DNA of 44,781 nucleotides. Origin: Bacteroidales bacterium (lineage in GTDB: Bacteria > Bacteroidota > Bacteroidia > Bacteroidales > UBA932). Positions within the stretch are counted from its first letter, which is position 1. Every line of letters begins with the position of its first letter. Below are positions 38,391 to 44,781 of this stretch, piece by piece. The translations under genes and the position numbers were made by a program. Under the pieces are notes generated by a model, which made no database searches, was not told the DNA's origin, and saw only the letters and a list, made by a program, of their open reading frames with translations. Where the stretch lies: assembly GCA_017561885.1 (NCBI GenBank), contig JAFZBF010000039.1:1-44781 (forward strand). The letters run 5' to 3'.

Positions 38391-38546
38391 TGGTATGCGT
38401 CTTACTGCCATAAGTCGCATACCGCGGAGCATAAACCAGGCCTGTACCCGCAAAGACGTTCCTTGCTATGCGTGTGGGAGGTTCTACACGCATACCGCGG
38501 AAGCGAAATGGGAAAGCGGTGCCGGCACTGCGGCAGCTCACTGCCG
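38391..38546. repeat. Cluster of inverted repeats, twice-repeated hairpin unit
   Basis: Stem 1 joins GGTATGCG (38392-38399) with CGCATACC (38416-38423), with a further CTTA/TAAG inside it. Stem 2 joins TATGCGTGT (38467-38475) with ACACGCATA (38486-38494). Both are followed by CCGCGGA, so the unit is repeated about 73 bp apart. A third stem, CGGCAG/CTGCCG, lies at 38531-38546. Frames through it look non-coding. It may be a structured RNA, an extragenic palindromic repeat, or a regulatory block upstream of the aldo/keto reductase. Confidence 0.6.
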
Positions 38547-38572
38547 GAAGTTTCGGAGAACAAAACATTTGC

Positions 38573-38580
38573 TATCTTTA
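38573..38580 (+). promoter_or_regulatory. -7 box (TATCTTTA) of the aldo/keto reductase gene, leaderless spacing
   Basis: TATCTTTA differs from TAnnTTTG at one base and ends 5 nt before the ATG at 38586, the same spacing as for leuA. A TTTC at 38551-38554 is a weak -33 candidate. Confidence 0.45.
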
Positions 38581-38585
38581 CAAAT

Positions 38586-39758
38586 ATGTTTTACCACACG
38601 ATCAAAGATGAAAGACTGTCAGCGCTCGGGTTTGGTGCGATGCGACTGCCGCAGCTTCCTGCCGGAAGCATAGACCGCGAGACAGTCTTCGCCATGGTTG
38701 ACGAAGCCATCGCAAACGGAATCAACTATTTCGACACTGCTTTCCCCTATCACGACGGCCATTCCGAGCAGGTACTGGGAGCGGCTCTTGCCAGACACCC
38801 CCGCGAAAAGTGGAACCTCGCGGACAAGTATCCGGGACATCAGCATTATGACAAGTTCGACCCCGCCGGAGTGTTCGAGTGCCAGCTGCGCAGATGCGGC
38901 GTCGATTACTTCGATTTCTACCTCTTCCACAATATCTGCGAGAACAGCATCGCCGACTACATGGATCCTGGCTGGGGCATACTGGAATATTTCGTTGAAC
39001 AACGCGAAAAAGGGCGCATCCGCCATCTGGGTTTCTCGTGCCACAGCACCGCCAATCATCTGCAGACTATCCTGGACGGTCCATACGGCCAAGTCGTCGA
39101 GTTCGTGCAGATCCAACTGAACTACCTCGACTGGAGCCTTCAGGACGCCCGCCGCAAGTGCGAGATCATCCGCGAGCACGGTCTTCCAATCATTGTGATG
39201 GAACCTCTTCGCGGCGGCAAACTGTCCCATCTCTCACCGGACGCACACGCACGCCTTCAGGCGTTGGATCCTTCAAGGAGCGACTCATCATGGGCGCTTC
39301 GCTGGCTCCACGGCATTCCGGAAGTCGCAGTAGTGCTCAGCGGCATGTCATCTCTGGAGCAGATGACGGAGAACACGGCGACATTCGAGCATCCAGACCC
39401 GCTGTCTGAGCGCGAACGCACCGTTCTGGCGGAAATTGCTGAAGGAATGAAGGACTCCGTCCCCTGCACTACCTGCCGCTATTGCTGCAAAGGCTGCCCG
39501 GCAGAGCTGGACATCCCCGCCCTGATATCCGAGTACAACGACCTGAAAGTACAGGTCTCCCTCACTCCCGTGATGCGTCTGGAGAGCCTGCCCGAAGACA
39601 AACTCCCGCACGCCTGCCTCCAGTGCGGAGCCTGCATGCAAATCTGCCCTCAGGGCATCCACATCCCAGACGTCCTCGCAGAACTGGCCGAAATGTTCGA
39701 CTGCGCCCCAAAATGGTCAGATATCTGCGTCAAGCGGAACTCGATAAACAAGGCTTAA
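38586..39758 (+). CDS. Aldo/keto reductase with C-terminal ferredoxin-type domain
   Basis: This is a cytoplasmic oxidoreductase. I use the ATG at 38586 (390 aa, MFYHTIKDERLSALGFGAMR), because the frame upstream to 38343 runs through the inverted-repeat block and lacks family residues. The barrel has GINYFDTAFPYHDGHSEQVL (catalytic Asp and Tyr near 45-50) and ADKYPGH with the lysine, while the histidine lies in YLFHNIC. The tail holds two cysteine clusters, CTTCRYCCKGCP and CLQCGACMQICP, typical of two [4Fe-4S] centres. Such AKR-ferredoxin proteins are widespread in anaerobes; substrates are mostly unknown. The short Cys-rich tail suggests electron transfer rather than simple NADPH use. Confidence 0.92.
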   Translation: MFYHTIKDERLSALGFGAMRLPQLPAGSIDRETVFAMVDEAIANGINYFDTAFPYHDGHSEQVLGAALARHPREKWNLADKYPGHQHYDKFDPAGVFECQLRRCGVDYFDFYLFHNICENSIADYMDPGWGILEYFVEQREKGRIRHLGFSCHSTANHLQTILDGPYGQVVEFVQIQLNYLDWSLQDARRKCEIIREHGLPIIVMEPLRGGKLSHLSPDAHARLQALDPSRSDSSWALRWLHGIPEVAVVLSGMSSLEQMTENTATFEHPDPLSERERTVLAEIAEGMKDSVPCTTCRYCCKGCPAELDIPALISEYNDLKVQVSLTPVMRLESLPEDKLPHACLQCGACMQICPQGIHIPDVLAELAEMFDCAPKWSDICVKRNSINKA

Positions 39759-39869
39759 TCTTCCATCTTGTCGAGGCTGTAGCGGAACTCGACACCCTGA
39801 GATATACGATTGTCATTCTTGTCAGATATGGTAATATGGAGTAACTTCACCGAAAAATACTGTACCATT

Positions 39870-41336
39870 ATGAAAAAGACTATAATCCCCCTGTTGATCA
39901 TGCTGGTGCTGGCTCTTCCCGCCACTGCACAAGACAAAGTTGTCAAAGCTGTCCTGGAAGCCGGACGCACGGACAACCACACCATGGAATACGCCGACTA
40001 TTTCGCCCGAAACATCGGAGGGCGCATCGTCGGCTCGCATATGCTCCATCACGCCGAGGACTGGGTTGCGCAGCAGTTCCGTTCCTGGGGGCTTGAAGTC
40101 ATTGTCCAGGATGCAGTCACCATCAACGTCGGTTTCGACCGCGGTCCATGGTCAGGCCGGATGCTTTCCGAGGATGGCATGATGCTGCATTTCGGCACTC
40201 CTGCCTACACTGCCGGCACCCGCGGCCCGCAGAAGGGAAAGGTCTATCTGGAGCCCAAGAACCAGCGTGAGTTCGACCGGGTCAAGGGTGCGCTGAAGGG
40301 TGCCTGGGTGCTGCTCGAAACCGGGCCGGCCAGCGGGCTTGCCATCGACGCCAGCGCCAAGGCCGACTCCACCAGGGCCGCTCAGCTGGCTGCCGGAGAG
40401 GAAGTATCTGTCCCCATGTACCGCCAGATGGTGGAGGCCGGTGTGCTTGGCTTCATCCGTCCGGCAAAACTCCCGATGCAGGTGCTCTACAACCGGGCTT
40501 GCTGCTTCGACATTACAATGGACAACCTGCCGAAGGCTTGCGATATCCTGCTGGACGAGCATCAGTATGAGATTATAAAGCAGAAGGTGGTGGACCGCCA
40601 GGATTTCCTGCTGGAGTTCGACATCCGCAACCATTTCTTCCCCGGTCCCATGACATATCACAATATACTGGGTGTCATCAGGGGCAGCAAATATCCAGAC
40701 GAATATGTCCTGATGGGCAGCCACCTGGACGCCTACGACATAGCCACGGGCTCCACCGATGACGGACAGGGTGTCTGCGTGACCATGGAGGCCGCCCGCC
40801 TGCTTGCCGCCGCCGGTGCAAAGCCTCTGCGCTCGATTATGTTCTGCATCTGGACGGCAGAGGAATACGGCCTGCTGGGCTCCAAGTTCTTCGTAGAGAA
40901 CAAGACCGTTCCCTGGAACAAGATTTCCAACTACTTCAACCGCGACGGCGGTCCGCTGGCTGCAAATGCGATAACAGTTCCCCCGGCTATGTACGACGAT
41001 TTCGTGACTGCCTGCAAGCCGCTCTTCGACTATAATCCGGATATTCCCTTCACGGTGGTCAAGAGGGAGGGCGAACCGCAGCCGCGTCCTGCTTCAGCCG
41101 GCGGCTCCGACCACGCATATTTCGCGATGAACGGCGTTCCTGCCATCTCTTTCCGTGAAAGCGACGTATTCGGCCTCGACTTCAATTACCGTGATATCTG
41201 GCATACCGAAGATGACCTGTACGACAAGCTCATCCCCGAATACCTGGAGCATTCAGCCGTAATCCAGGCTGTCACTGCCTACGGCATCGCCAACCTGAAC
41301 CACCTCCTGTCCCGGGAAGGGTTATATAAGGAATAA
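39870..41336 (+). CDS. Secreted M28-family zinc peptidase
   Basis: This predicted aminopeptidase-type metalloenzyme is exported. The ATG at 39870 gives 488 residues with a signal peptide (MKKTIIPLLIMLVLALPATAQ without a lipobox); the frame continues upstream to 39810 without a signal. The M28 zinc centre is visible: GSHLDAYD near 286, STDDGQGVC near 299, WTAEEYGLLGSKFF near 334, and DIWHTEDDLYDK near 450, giving His, Asp, Glu and His ligands or catalytic residues. A protease-associated-like insert probably lies between about 90 and 250. A weak promoter (CTTG, 20-nt spacer, TAACTTCA at 39842-39849) lies upstream. Its last 15 nt overlap the convergent cutC end. Confidence 0.9.
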   Translation: MKKTIIPLLIMLVLALPATAQDKVVKAVLEAGRTDNHTMEYADYFARNIGGRIVGSHMLHHAEDWVAQQFRSWGLEVIVQDAVTINVGFDRGPWSGRMLSEDGMMLHFGTPAYTAGTRGPQKGKVYLEPKNQREFDRVKGALKGAWVLLETGPASGLAIDASAKADSTRAAQLAAGEEVSVPMYRQMVEAGVLGFIRPAKLPMQVLYNRACCFDITMDNLPKACDILLDEHQYEIIKQKVVDRQDFLLEFDIRNHFFPGPMTYHNILGVIRGSKYPDEYVLMGSHLDAYDIATGSTDDGQGVCVTMEAARLLAAAGAKPLRSIMFCIWTAEEYGLLGSKFFVENKTVPWNKISNYFNRDGGPLAANAITVPPAMYDDFVTACKPLFDYNPDIPFTVVKREGEPQPRPASAGGSDHAYFAMNGVPAISFRESDVFGLDFNYRDIWHTEDDLYDKLIPEYLEHSAVIQAVTAYGIANLNHLLSREGLYKE

Positions 41337-41954
41337 TATTCTTGAGCCGTGGAATTCGGCTGCTCCGGTGACGGAGGCGATTTTCGGGAGATTTTCAGGT
41401 GTGATTCCGCAGCCGGGCATTATGACAATCCGGCCGGCGGCACGGGTCACCAGGTCCTGCAGCACGAAACGGCCTTCCCAGGCGGTAGCGCAGTGGCCGG
41501 ATGTGAGGATGCGGTCAATGCCAAGGCTGATGATATCTTCCAGTGCGGCGAAAACATCACTGCACTCGTCGAACGCGCGATGGAAGGTTATGCAGAGCGG
41601 CCTCGCAGCATCCACCAAGCGTCGCATCAGATCCATATCCACAGCGCCGTCGGGAAGCAGGGCACCGACAACCACGCCATTCACGCCAAGCCGCTTGCAC
41701 ATAGAGATTGCGTCAAGCATCTGAGATACTTCCTCGTCATCATAGATGAACCCACCTTCCCGCGGGCGGATCAGAACATTCACCGGAACTGATGCCAGCC
41801 TGGCAACAGCAAGCGAGTCCCTGATGAGTCCTTCTGACGGCGTAACGCCGCCCACCTCCAGCCTATCGCAGAGTTCAATCCGGTCCGCCCCGGCAGCCAC
41901 GGCTTTCCTGACCGCATCGAACGACGGGCAGCAGACTTCGCAGAAAGGTCTCAT
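41322..41954 (-). CDS. cutC: CutC-family protein
   Basis: CutC proteins are cytoplasmic TIM-barrel proteins linked to copper homeostasis in E. coli, though their biochemical role is unsettled. The 210 residues start MRPFCEVCCPSFDAVRKAV and continue GADRIELCDRLEVGGVTPSE, both strong family signatures. VLIRPREGGFIYDDEEV follows, then TFHRAFDECSDV and ILTSGHCATAWEG, all in order. The sequence is slightly shorter than the E. coli protein (248), mostly at the C-terminus. Its ATG overlaps the stop of the transglutaminase-like gene by 4 nt (ATGA), so the two are translationally coupled. Its 3' end overlaps the convergent M28 gene by 15 nt. Confidence 0.93.
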   Translation of the reverse strand: MRPFCEVCCPSFDAVRKAVAAGADRIELCDRLEVGGVTPSEGLIRDSLAVARLASVPVNVLIRPREGGFIYDDEEVSQMLDAISMCKRLGVNGVVVGALLPDGAVDMDLMRRLVDAARPLCITFHRAFDECSDVFAALEDIISLGIDRILTSGHCATAWEGRFVLQDLVTRAAGRIVIMPGCGITPENLPKIASVTGAAEFHGSRILFLI

Positions 41955-44182
41955 AGCAGCGGAATCAGCCGCTCCAGGTCGGCAGCAAGGGAGGTGTTGT
42001 AACCTTCGGAGAGATATACCACGCGACCGAAACTGTCGCAGATGGCAACCACCGGCAGCTTGTGTTCACCCGGCAGCGTCGGCAGAATAGAGACATCCTT
42101 TCCGAAAACAGCGTTCTGCAGTCCGGACGGCCGGGCCTGTCCCAGCACGACGACCGGTCTCCCCCACTCATTCAGCACAGAAGCAGCCGCCTCGATCTCA
42201 GTGCAGGCATGGCTCGTCGGTTCGTCGCGGAATCCCATGAACGCCAGCAGGAACCATCCGCGCCCGGTGGCGGAGAGCAGCGACTGCGGCTCGGGCTGAG
42301 TCCCTGCCCCAGCCTGCGGAATTCCCGGCATATCCGGAATAAACAGCATCTCGGGATCCATACTCCCAATCACTGCGGGTTTCTCAGCAGACTTTCTCAC
42401 AACCGGCACCAGATCCCGCTCTTCGTTCTCTGCCACATTGAAGAACTCCAGACGCGTCAGCACACTGCCGTCGGAGAGCCTGAGCCCGGTAGTGAGCAGA
42501 TAATAGCCGGCATCGACGTTCAGCACCTCCGGCAGGCCGCTCTCATAGTCCAGCAGCCTCGTTGCACCGTCAGCATCCACTCTGGTAAGGGTATAATCGC
42601 GGAAATATGCATCGGAAGCGGGACGCAGACTGGCCTTCGGTGAGGATGAATCCACCTCGCCGGTGACCAGGTCGTAGGCAGCGTCAATCCCGAGAGTGCG
42701 GCACAGTGCCACATAGAATATCTTCAGGCCAAGGCCGTCAGTCTTGCGGGAGCGCCACACGGCTATGGGCGAAGTCCGCAGCTCCTGGGGATTGCGACCC
42801 TCCTCGACAGTAATGTTCTCGTCGCACCAGCGGCGGACAGCATCGGCGTCGTGCAGGCCAGACACCTCTCCGGAAGCAAGGATTTCCCGGCGGTAAGGCC
42901 TCAGATGCTCGAGCTCCACCCGCTCTGAGCCCACGCCGGCCAGCGCATCTTCCAGCACATCATAAGTCACGTCAGCCAGGTCCTTCTCCGAAAGAAGCCT
43001 CAGGACGCTCTCCGCCCTGTCGGGATATATCTCGCGGAAACGGGCCACTGCCGGATTGGAATGGTCGTGGGAGAGCCGGATACTGTCTTCGCGCGCCAGC
43101 CTTTCGGCATTCGCAGCCGCCAGCGCCGGGTCGATATCGCCCGCAAGCGGGTCCTCCACCGGCGGATGGATGTCCAGTTCGTCGCTGAACTCCTCTCCGA
43201 AGCTATGGGTCAACTCTACCACTGTTTCTTCAGACGAAGCCACAGCATAGCCGAAGCGGCCGTCTTTCCAAGCCAGCACAAACATGTCTCCAAGCCCCGT
43301 GTCAAGAGCAGTCCTGCCGTCCGGCCCGGTCAGATATGTCACCACATTATAGAATTCGGCATAATTGTATATCCGGAAGCTCACAGCAGTTCCTTCCACC
43401 GGGACGCCGTCGCAGAGCACAGTCACACTTGTGCGCCGCACAGGCACATAGTTCCGAACAACATTTATCTCAGTATAGCAAGGAGTCCGCTGGATCACAT
43501 CCTCCGGCCCGTCGTAATCGCCATACACCTTGGTGTGCAGAATCATCGCGCGGGATACCGCTCCGTTGAACCAGGCCCGGTCCAGGATAGCCTCAGGCTC
43601 GCAGGCGCCCATGAAGTGCCAGCCGTCGCCCGTCCATACCTCAACCCAGGCGTGGTTGTCGTCGGTATGAGCCCACCTCGGAGTATAGACCTGCCGGGCC
43701 GGGATACCCGCAGCGCGCAGGGCCGCCACCGCCAGCACCGATTCCTCCCCGCAGCGGCCGAGCCCCCTCAGCATTATCGACTCCGGCCCGCCGGTGCGAC
43801 CGTCAGAGGGCTGATAGGTGGCCTGTTCGTGGCACCAGTGGTTGATTTCCAGCGCAGCATCTGCCAGTAACATTCCCGCCACGCGGGAGCAAAGGGTGTC
43901 GGCATACCTGAGCCTGAAATCGTCCAGAGTTTCGTTGTTTACCCTGAGCGGCAGCACGAAATGGCGGAACTCCCGCTCCGGAATGTCCCAGCCCATCAGG
44001 TCGCGCACCTCCAGCGTCTTGCTGACATTCTCCTCCCAGTAAGACCTGTCATAATGCAGGCTGTCGGGCAGAGGCATATATGCGTACAGCCAGTCGGTGT
44101 AGCGCGCCACCGGCCCCCGGCAGGAAACGGAAGCCACTGCTGCAGCGAGAACTGCGATTATCGTAAACAAACGCGATTTCAT
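41951..44182 (-). CDS. Transglutaminase-like lipoprotein with thioredoxin-like C-terminus
   Basis: The 743-residue protein is a lipoprotein (signal ending VASVSCRGP). A papain-fold transglutaminase-like domain (about 110-230) has the triad segments: Cys in GLGRCGEESVLAVAALR, His in DDNHAWVEVWTGDGWHF, and the following acidic GACEPEA. A second similar stretch near 490-530 (RSRKTDGLGLKIFYVALCRT, then GIDAAYDLVTGEV) has lost the cysteine, so it looks like a degenerate copy. The last 130 residues resemble a thioredoxin-like fold (FLLAFMGFRDEP, then LPVVAICDSFGRVVYLSEGY) without a CxxC. Similar bacterial proteins may cleave or cross-link peptides. It is coupled to cutC by a 4-nt overlap. Its -7 box ends 5 nt before the ATG. 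Confidence 0.85.
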   Translation of the reverse strand: MKSRLFTIIAVLAAAVASVSCRGPVARYTDWLYAYMPLPDSLHYDRSYWEENVSKTLEVRDLMGWDIPEREFRHFVLPLRVNNETLDDFRLRYADTLCSRVAGMLLADAALEINHWCHEQATYQPSDGRTGGPESIMLRGLGRCGEESVLAVAALRAAGIPARQVYTPRWAHTDDNHAWVEVWTGDGWHFMGACEPEAILDRAWFNGAVSRAMILHTKVYGDYDGPEDVIQRTPCYTEINVVRNYVPVRRTSVTVLCDGVPVEGTAVSFRIYNYAEFYNVVTYLTGPDGRTALDTGLGDMFVLAWKDGRFGYAVASSEETVVELTHSFGEEFSDELDIHPPVEDPLAGDIDPALAAANAERLAREDSIRLSHDHSNPAVARFREIYPDRAESVLRLLSEKDLADVTYDVLEDALAGVGSERVELEHLRPYRREILASGEVSGLHDADAVRRWCDENITVEEGRNPQELRTSPIAVWRSRKTDGLGLKIFYVALCRTLGIDAAYDLVTGEVDSSSPKASLRPASDAYFRDYTLTRVDADGATRLLDYESGLPEVLNVDAGYYLLTTGLRLSDGSVLTRLEFFNVAENEERDLVPVVRKSAEKPAVIGSMDPEMLFIPDMPGIPQAGAGTQPEPQSLLSATGRGWFLLAFMGFRDEPTSHACTEIEAAASVLNEWGRPVVVLGQARPSGLQNAVFGKDVSILPTLPGEHKLPVVAICDSFGRVVYLSEGYNTSLAADLERLIPLL

Positions 44183-44187
44183 AGACC

Positions 44188-44195
44188 CAAATTTA
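44188..44195 (-). promoter_or_regulatory. -7 box (TAAATTTG) of the transglutaminase-like gene, leaderless spacing
   Basis: On the minus strand TAAATTTG matches TAnnTTTG and ends 5 nt before the ATG at 44182, again predicting a leaderless or nearly leaderless mRNA. No -33 TTTG is clear. Confidence 0.5.
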
Positions 44196-44205
44196 CAAAA
44201 AAGTA

Positions 44206-44213
44206 TATCTTTG
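44206..44213 (+). promoter_or_regulatory. -7 box (TATCTTTG) of the DMT/DUF486 gene
   Basis: TATCTTTG fits TAnnTTTG and ends 22 nt before the ATG at 44236. It is divergent from and close to the transglutaminase-like promoter, so the two may compete. Confidence 0.5.
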
Positions 44214-44235
44214 CGGCCGTTTTAAAACTAATGCA

Positions 44236-44607
44236 ATGCTTAAAGGAATAACGACGGTTCTGTTGCTTATCGTATCGAACTGTCTGATGACCCTGGCCTG
44301 GTACGGCAATCTCAAATTCGATTTCGGCAAAGTCTTCCCGAAATGGGGACTCTTCGGCATCATCATAGTCAGCTGGGGCATCGCCTTGCTGGAGTATTTC
44401 TTTATGATACCTGCCAACCGAATAGGCTTCCAGGGCAACGGCGGACCGTTCTCTATGATGCAGCTCAAAGTCATCCAGGAAACCATCACCCTTGTCGTGT
44501 TCGCGGCGATGTCGATCCTGGTGTTCAAGGGAGATCCCCTCAGATGGAATCATTTCGCAGCGTTCATCTGTCTGGTAATGGCCGTTTATTTTGTTTTTAA
44601 AGGCTGA
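44236..44607 (+). CDS. Small DMT-superfamily (DUF486) inner-membrane protein
   Basis: The 123-residue protein has four hydrophobic helices: GITTVLLLIVSNCLMTLAWY, then LFGIIIVSWGIALLEYFFMI, a third around ETITLVVFAAMSILVF, and FAAFICLVMAVYFVF at the end. The motif PANRIGFQGNGGPFSMMQLK between helices 2 and 3 is characteristic of DUF486, a drug/metabolite-transporter-like family. Four helices suggest it acts as a dimer in the inner membrane. Substrate is unknown. It is monocistronic, divergent from the transglutaminase-like gene, and followed by rplS under its own promoter. Confidence 0.9.
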   Translation: MLKGITTVLLLIVSNCLMTLAWYGNLKFDFGKVFPKWGLFGIIIVSWGIALLEYFFMIPANRIGFQGNGGPFSMMQLKVIQETITLVVFAAMSILVFKGDPLRWNHFAAFICLVMAVYFVFKG

Positions 44608-44617
44608 TTAAAAATAA

Positions 44618-44649
44618 TTTGCATTAATAAAAAATATTTATCACTTTTG
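44618..44649 (+). promoter_or_regulatory. rplS promoter
   Basis: TTTG (44618-44621), a 20-nt spacer and CACTTTTG (44642-44649) match the Bacteroidetes -33/-7 boxes with one mismatch in TA. The -7 box lies about 75 nt before the rplS ATG, leaving a structured untranslated leader. Confidence 0.6.
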
Positions 44650-44666
44650 CAGTCCCAAAAATTACA

Positions 44667-44705
44667 GCAACCTCTCGTGTGAAGGCTTTTAAGTCGCGAT
44701 GTTGC
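44667..44705 (+). other. Possible structured 5' leader of rplS
   Basis: GCAAC (44667-44671) can pair with GTTGC (44701-44705), enclosing a smaller GGCT/AGTC-type hairpin (44684-44695, with one G-T pair). Ribosomal protein genes often have autoregulatory leaders of this kind. The pairing is modest, so this is tentative. Confidence 0.35.
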
Positions 44706-44723
44706 GCTAAATATTTGAATGAT

Positions 44724-44781
44724 ATGGATTTAATGAAAGTTGCCGAACAGGCGATGGCACAGGACCAGAAGAGCTTTCCGA
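44724..44781 (+). CDS. rplS: 50S ribosomal protein L19, 3'-truncated by the window edge
   Basis: Only the first 19 codons are present: MDLMKVAEQAMAQDQKSFP. From memory, Bacteroidetes L19 begins with MDLIKIAEEAF and a short segment ending in HPSFK, which this opening matches closely. L19 sits at the interface of the two ribosomal subunits. The promoter at 44618-44649 and the leader of about 70 nt fit a highly expressed ribosomal gene. Since only a short N-terminus is visible, the call is probable rather than certain. Confidence 0.75.
   Translation, partial: MDLMKVAEQAMAQDQKSFP

Noticed and set aside
38343..38585. N-terminal extension of the aldo/keto reductase with cysteine pairs
   Set aside because: The extension passes through the inverted-repeat block, and the family begins at MFYHTIKD with a -7 box 5 nt upstream.
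39733..39792. 12-bp direct repeat AGCGGAACTCGA at 39733 and 39781
   Set aside because: Only two short copies, one inside a coding end; too little to call a repeat family or attachment site.
39769..39794. 7-bp stem TGTCGAG/CTCGACA after the aldo/keto reductase
   Set aside because: No T-run follows on either strand, so it is not called as a terminator.

Overview
The window is a piece of a Bacteroidales-type chromosome. Three things point there: a SusC/SusD pair with lipoprotein partners, a secreted protease with a type IX secretion (T9SS)-like C-terminal tail beside a PorV/PorQ-like barrel, and repeated promoter -7 boxes of the Bacteroidetes form TAnnTTTG. The chromosomal genes are moderately GC-rich; one inserted block at 9816-12030 is clearly AT-rich. 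I cannot name the genus.

Layout. (1) 1-9761, plus strand: the rplA(partial)-rplJ-rplL-rpoB-rpoC block, with a hairpin between rplL and rpoB and a strong terminator after rpoC. (2) 9816-12030: an IS1595-like insertion element with 23-bp terminal inverted repeats, a transposase and two passenger genes. It sits exactly in the T-tract of the rpoC terminator. (3) 20691-12035, minus strand: six tightly packed genes encoding a secreted protein, an S8 subtilase with a T9SS-like tail, a PorV/PorQ-like barrel, a two-domain Rid/YjgF protein, a polytopic membrane protein, and a propeller-like lipoprotein carrying a CxxCH motif. (4) 27839-20785, minus strand: susC, susD and two surface-type lipoproteins, with no glycoside hydrolase. 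(5) A gamma-carbonic anhydrase-like gene diverging from murI. (6) 35572-29490, minus strand: the complete ilv operon (leader peptide, ilvD, ilvB, small subunit, ilvC, ilvE), preceded by a ribosome-dependent attenuator. leuA diverges from it. (7) 37179-44607: two tandem barrel-like paralogues, a ferredoxin-type aldo/keto reductase, an M28 peptidase, cutC, a transglutaminase-like lipoprotein and a small DMT/DUF486 membrane protein. (8) The first codons of rplS at the right edge.

How the genes work together. The ilv genes encode the common isoleucine/valine pathway, and leuA opens the leucine branch from the same intergenic region. The ilv leader is rich in Ile, Leu and Val codons and ends next to mutually exclusive antiterminator and terminator hairpins. 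The SusCD operon and the adjacent protease operon are separated by a terminator and a promoter. Together they could serve capture of peptide-like or proteinaceous substrate, but that is inference.

The least described material is the six-gene protease/PorV/Rid/membrane/CxxCH-lipoprotein operon and the cargo-bearing insertion element. Several genes (leuA, the aldo/keto reductase, the transglutaminase-like gene) have the -7 box exactly 5 nt before the ATG, which predicts leaderless or nearly leaderless mRNAs.
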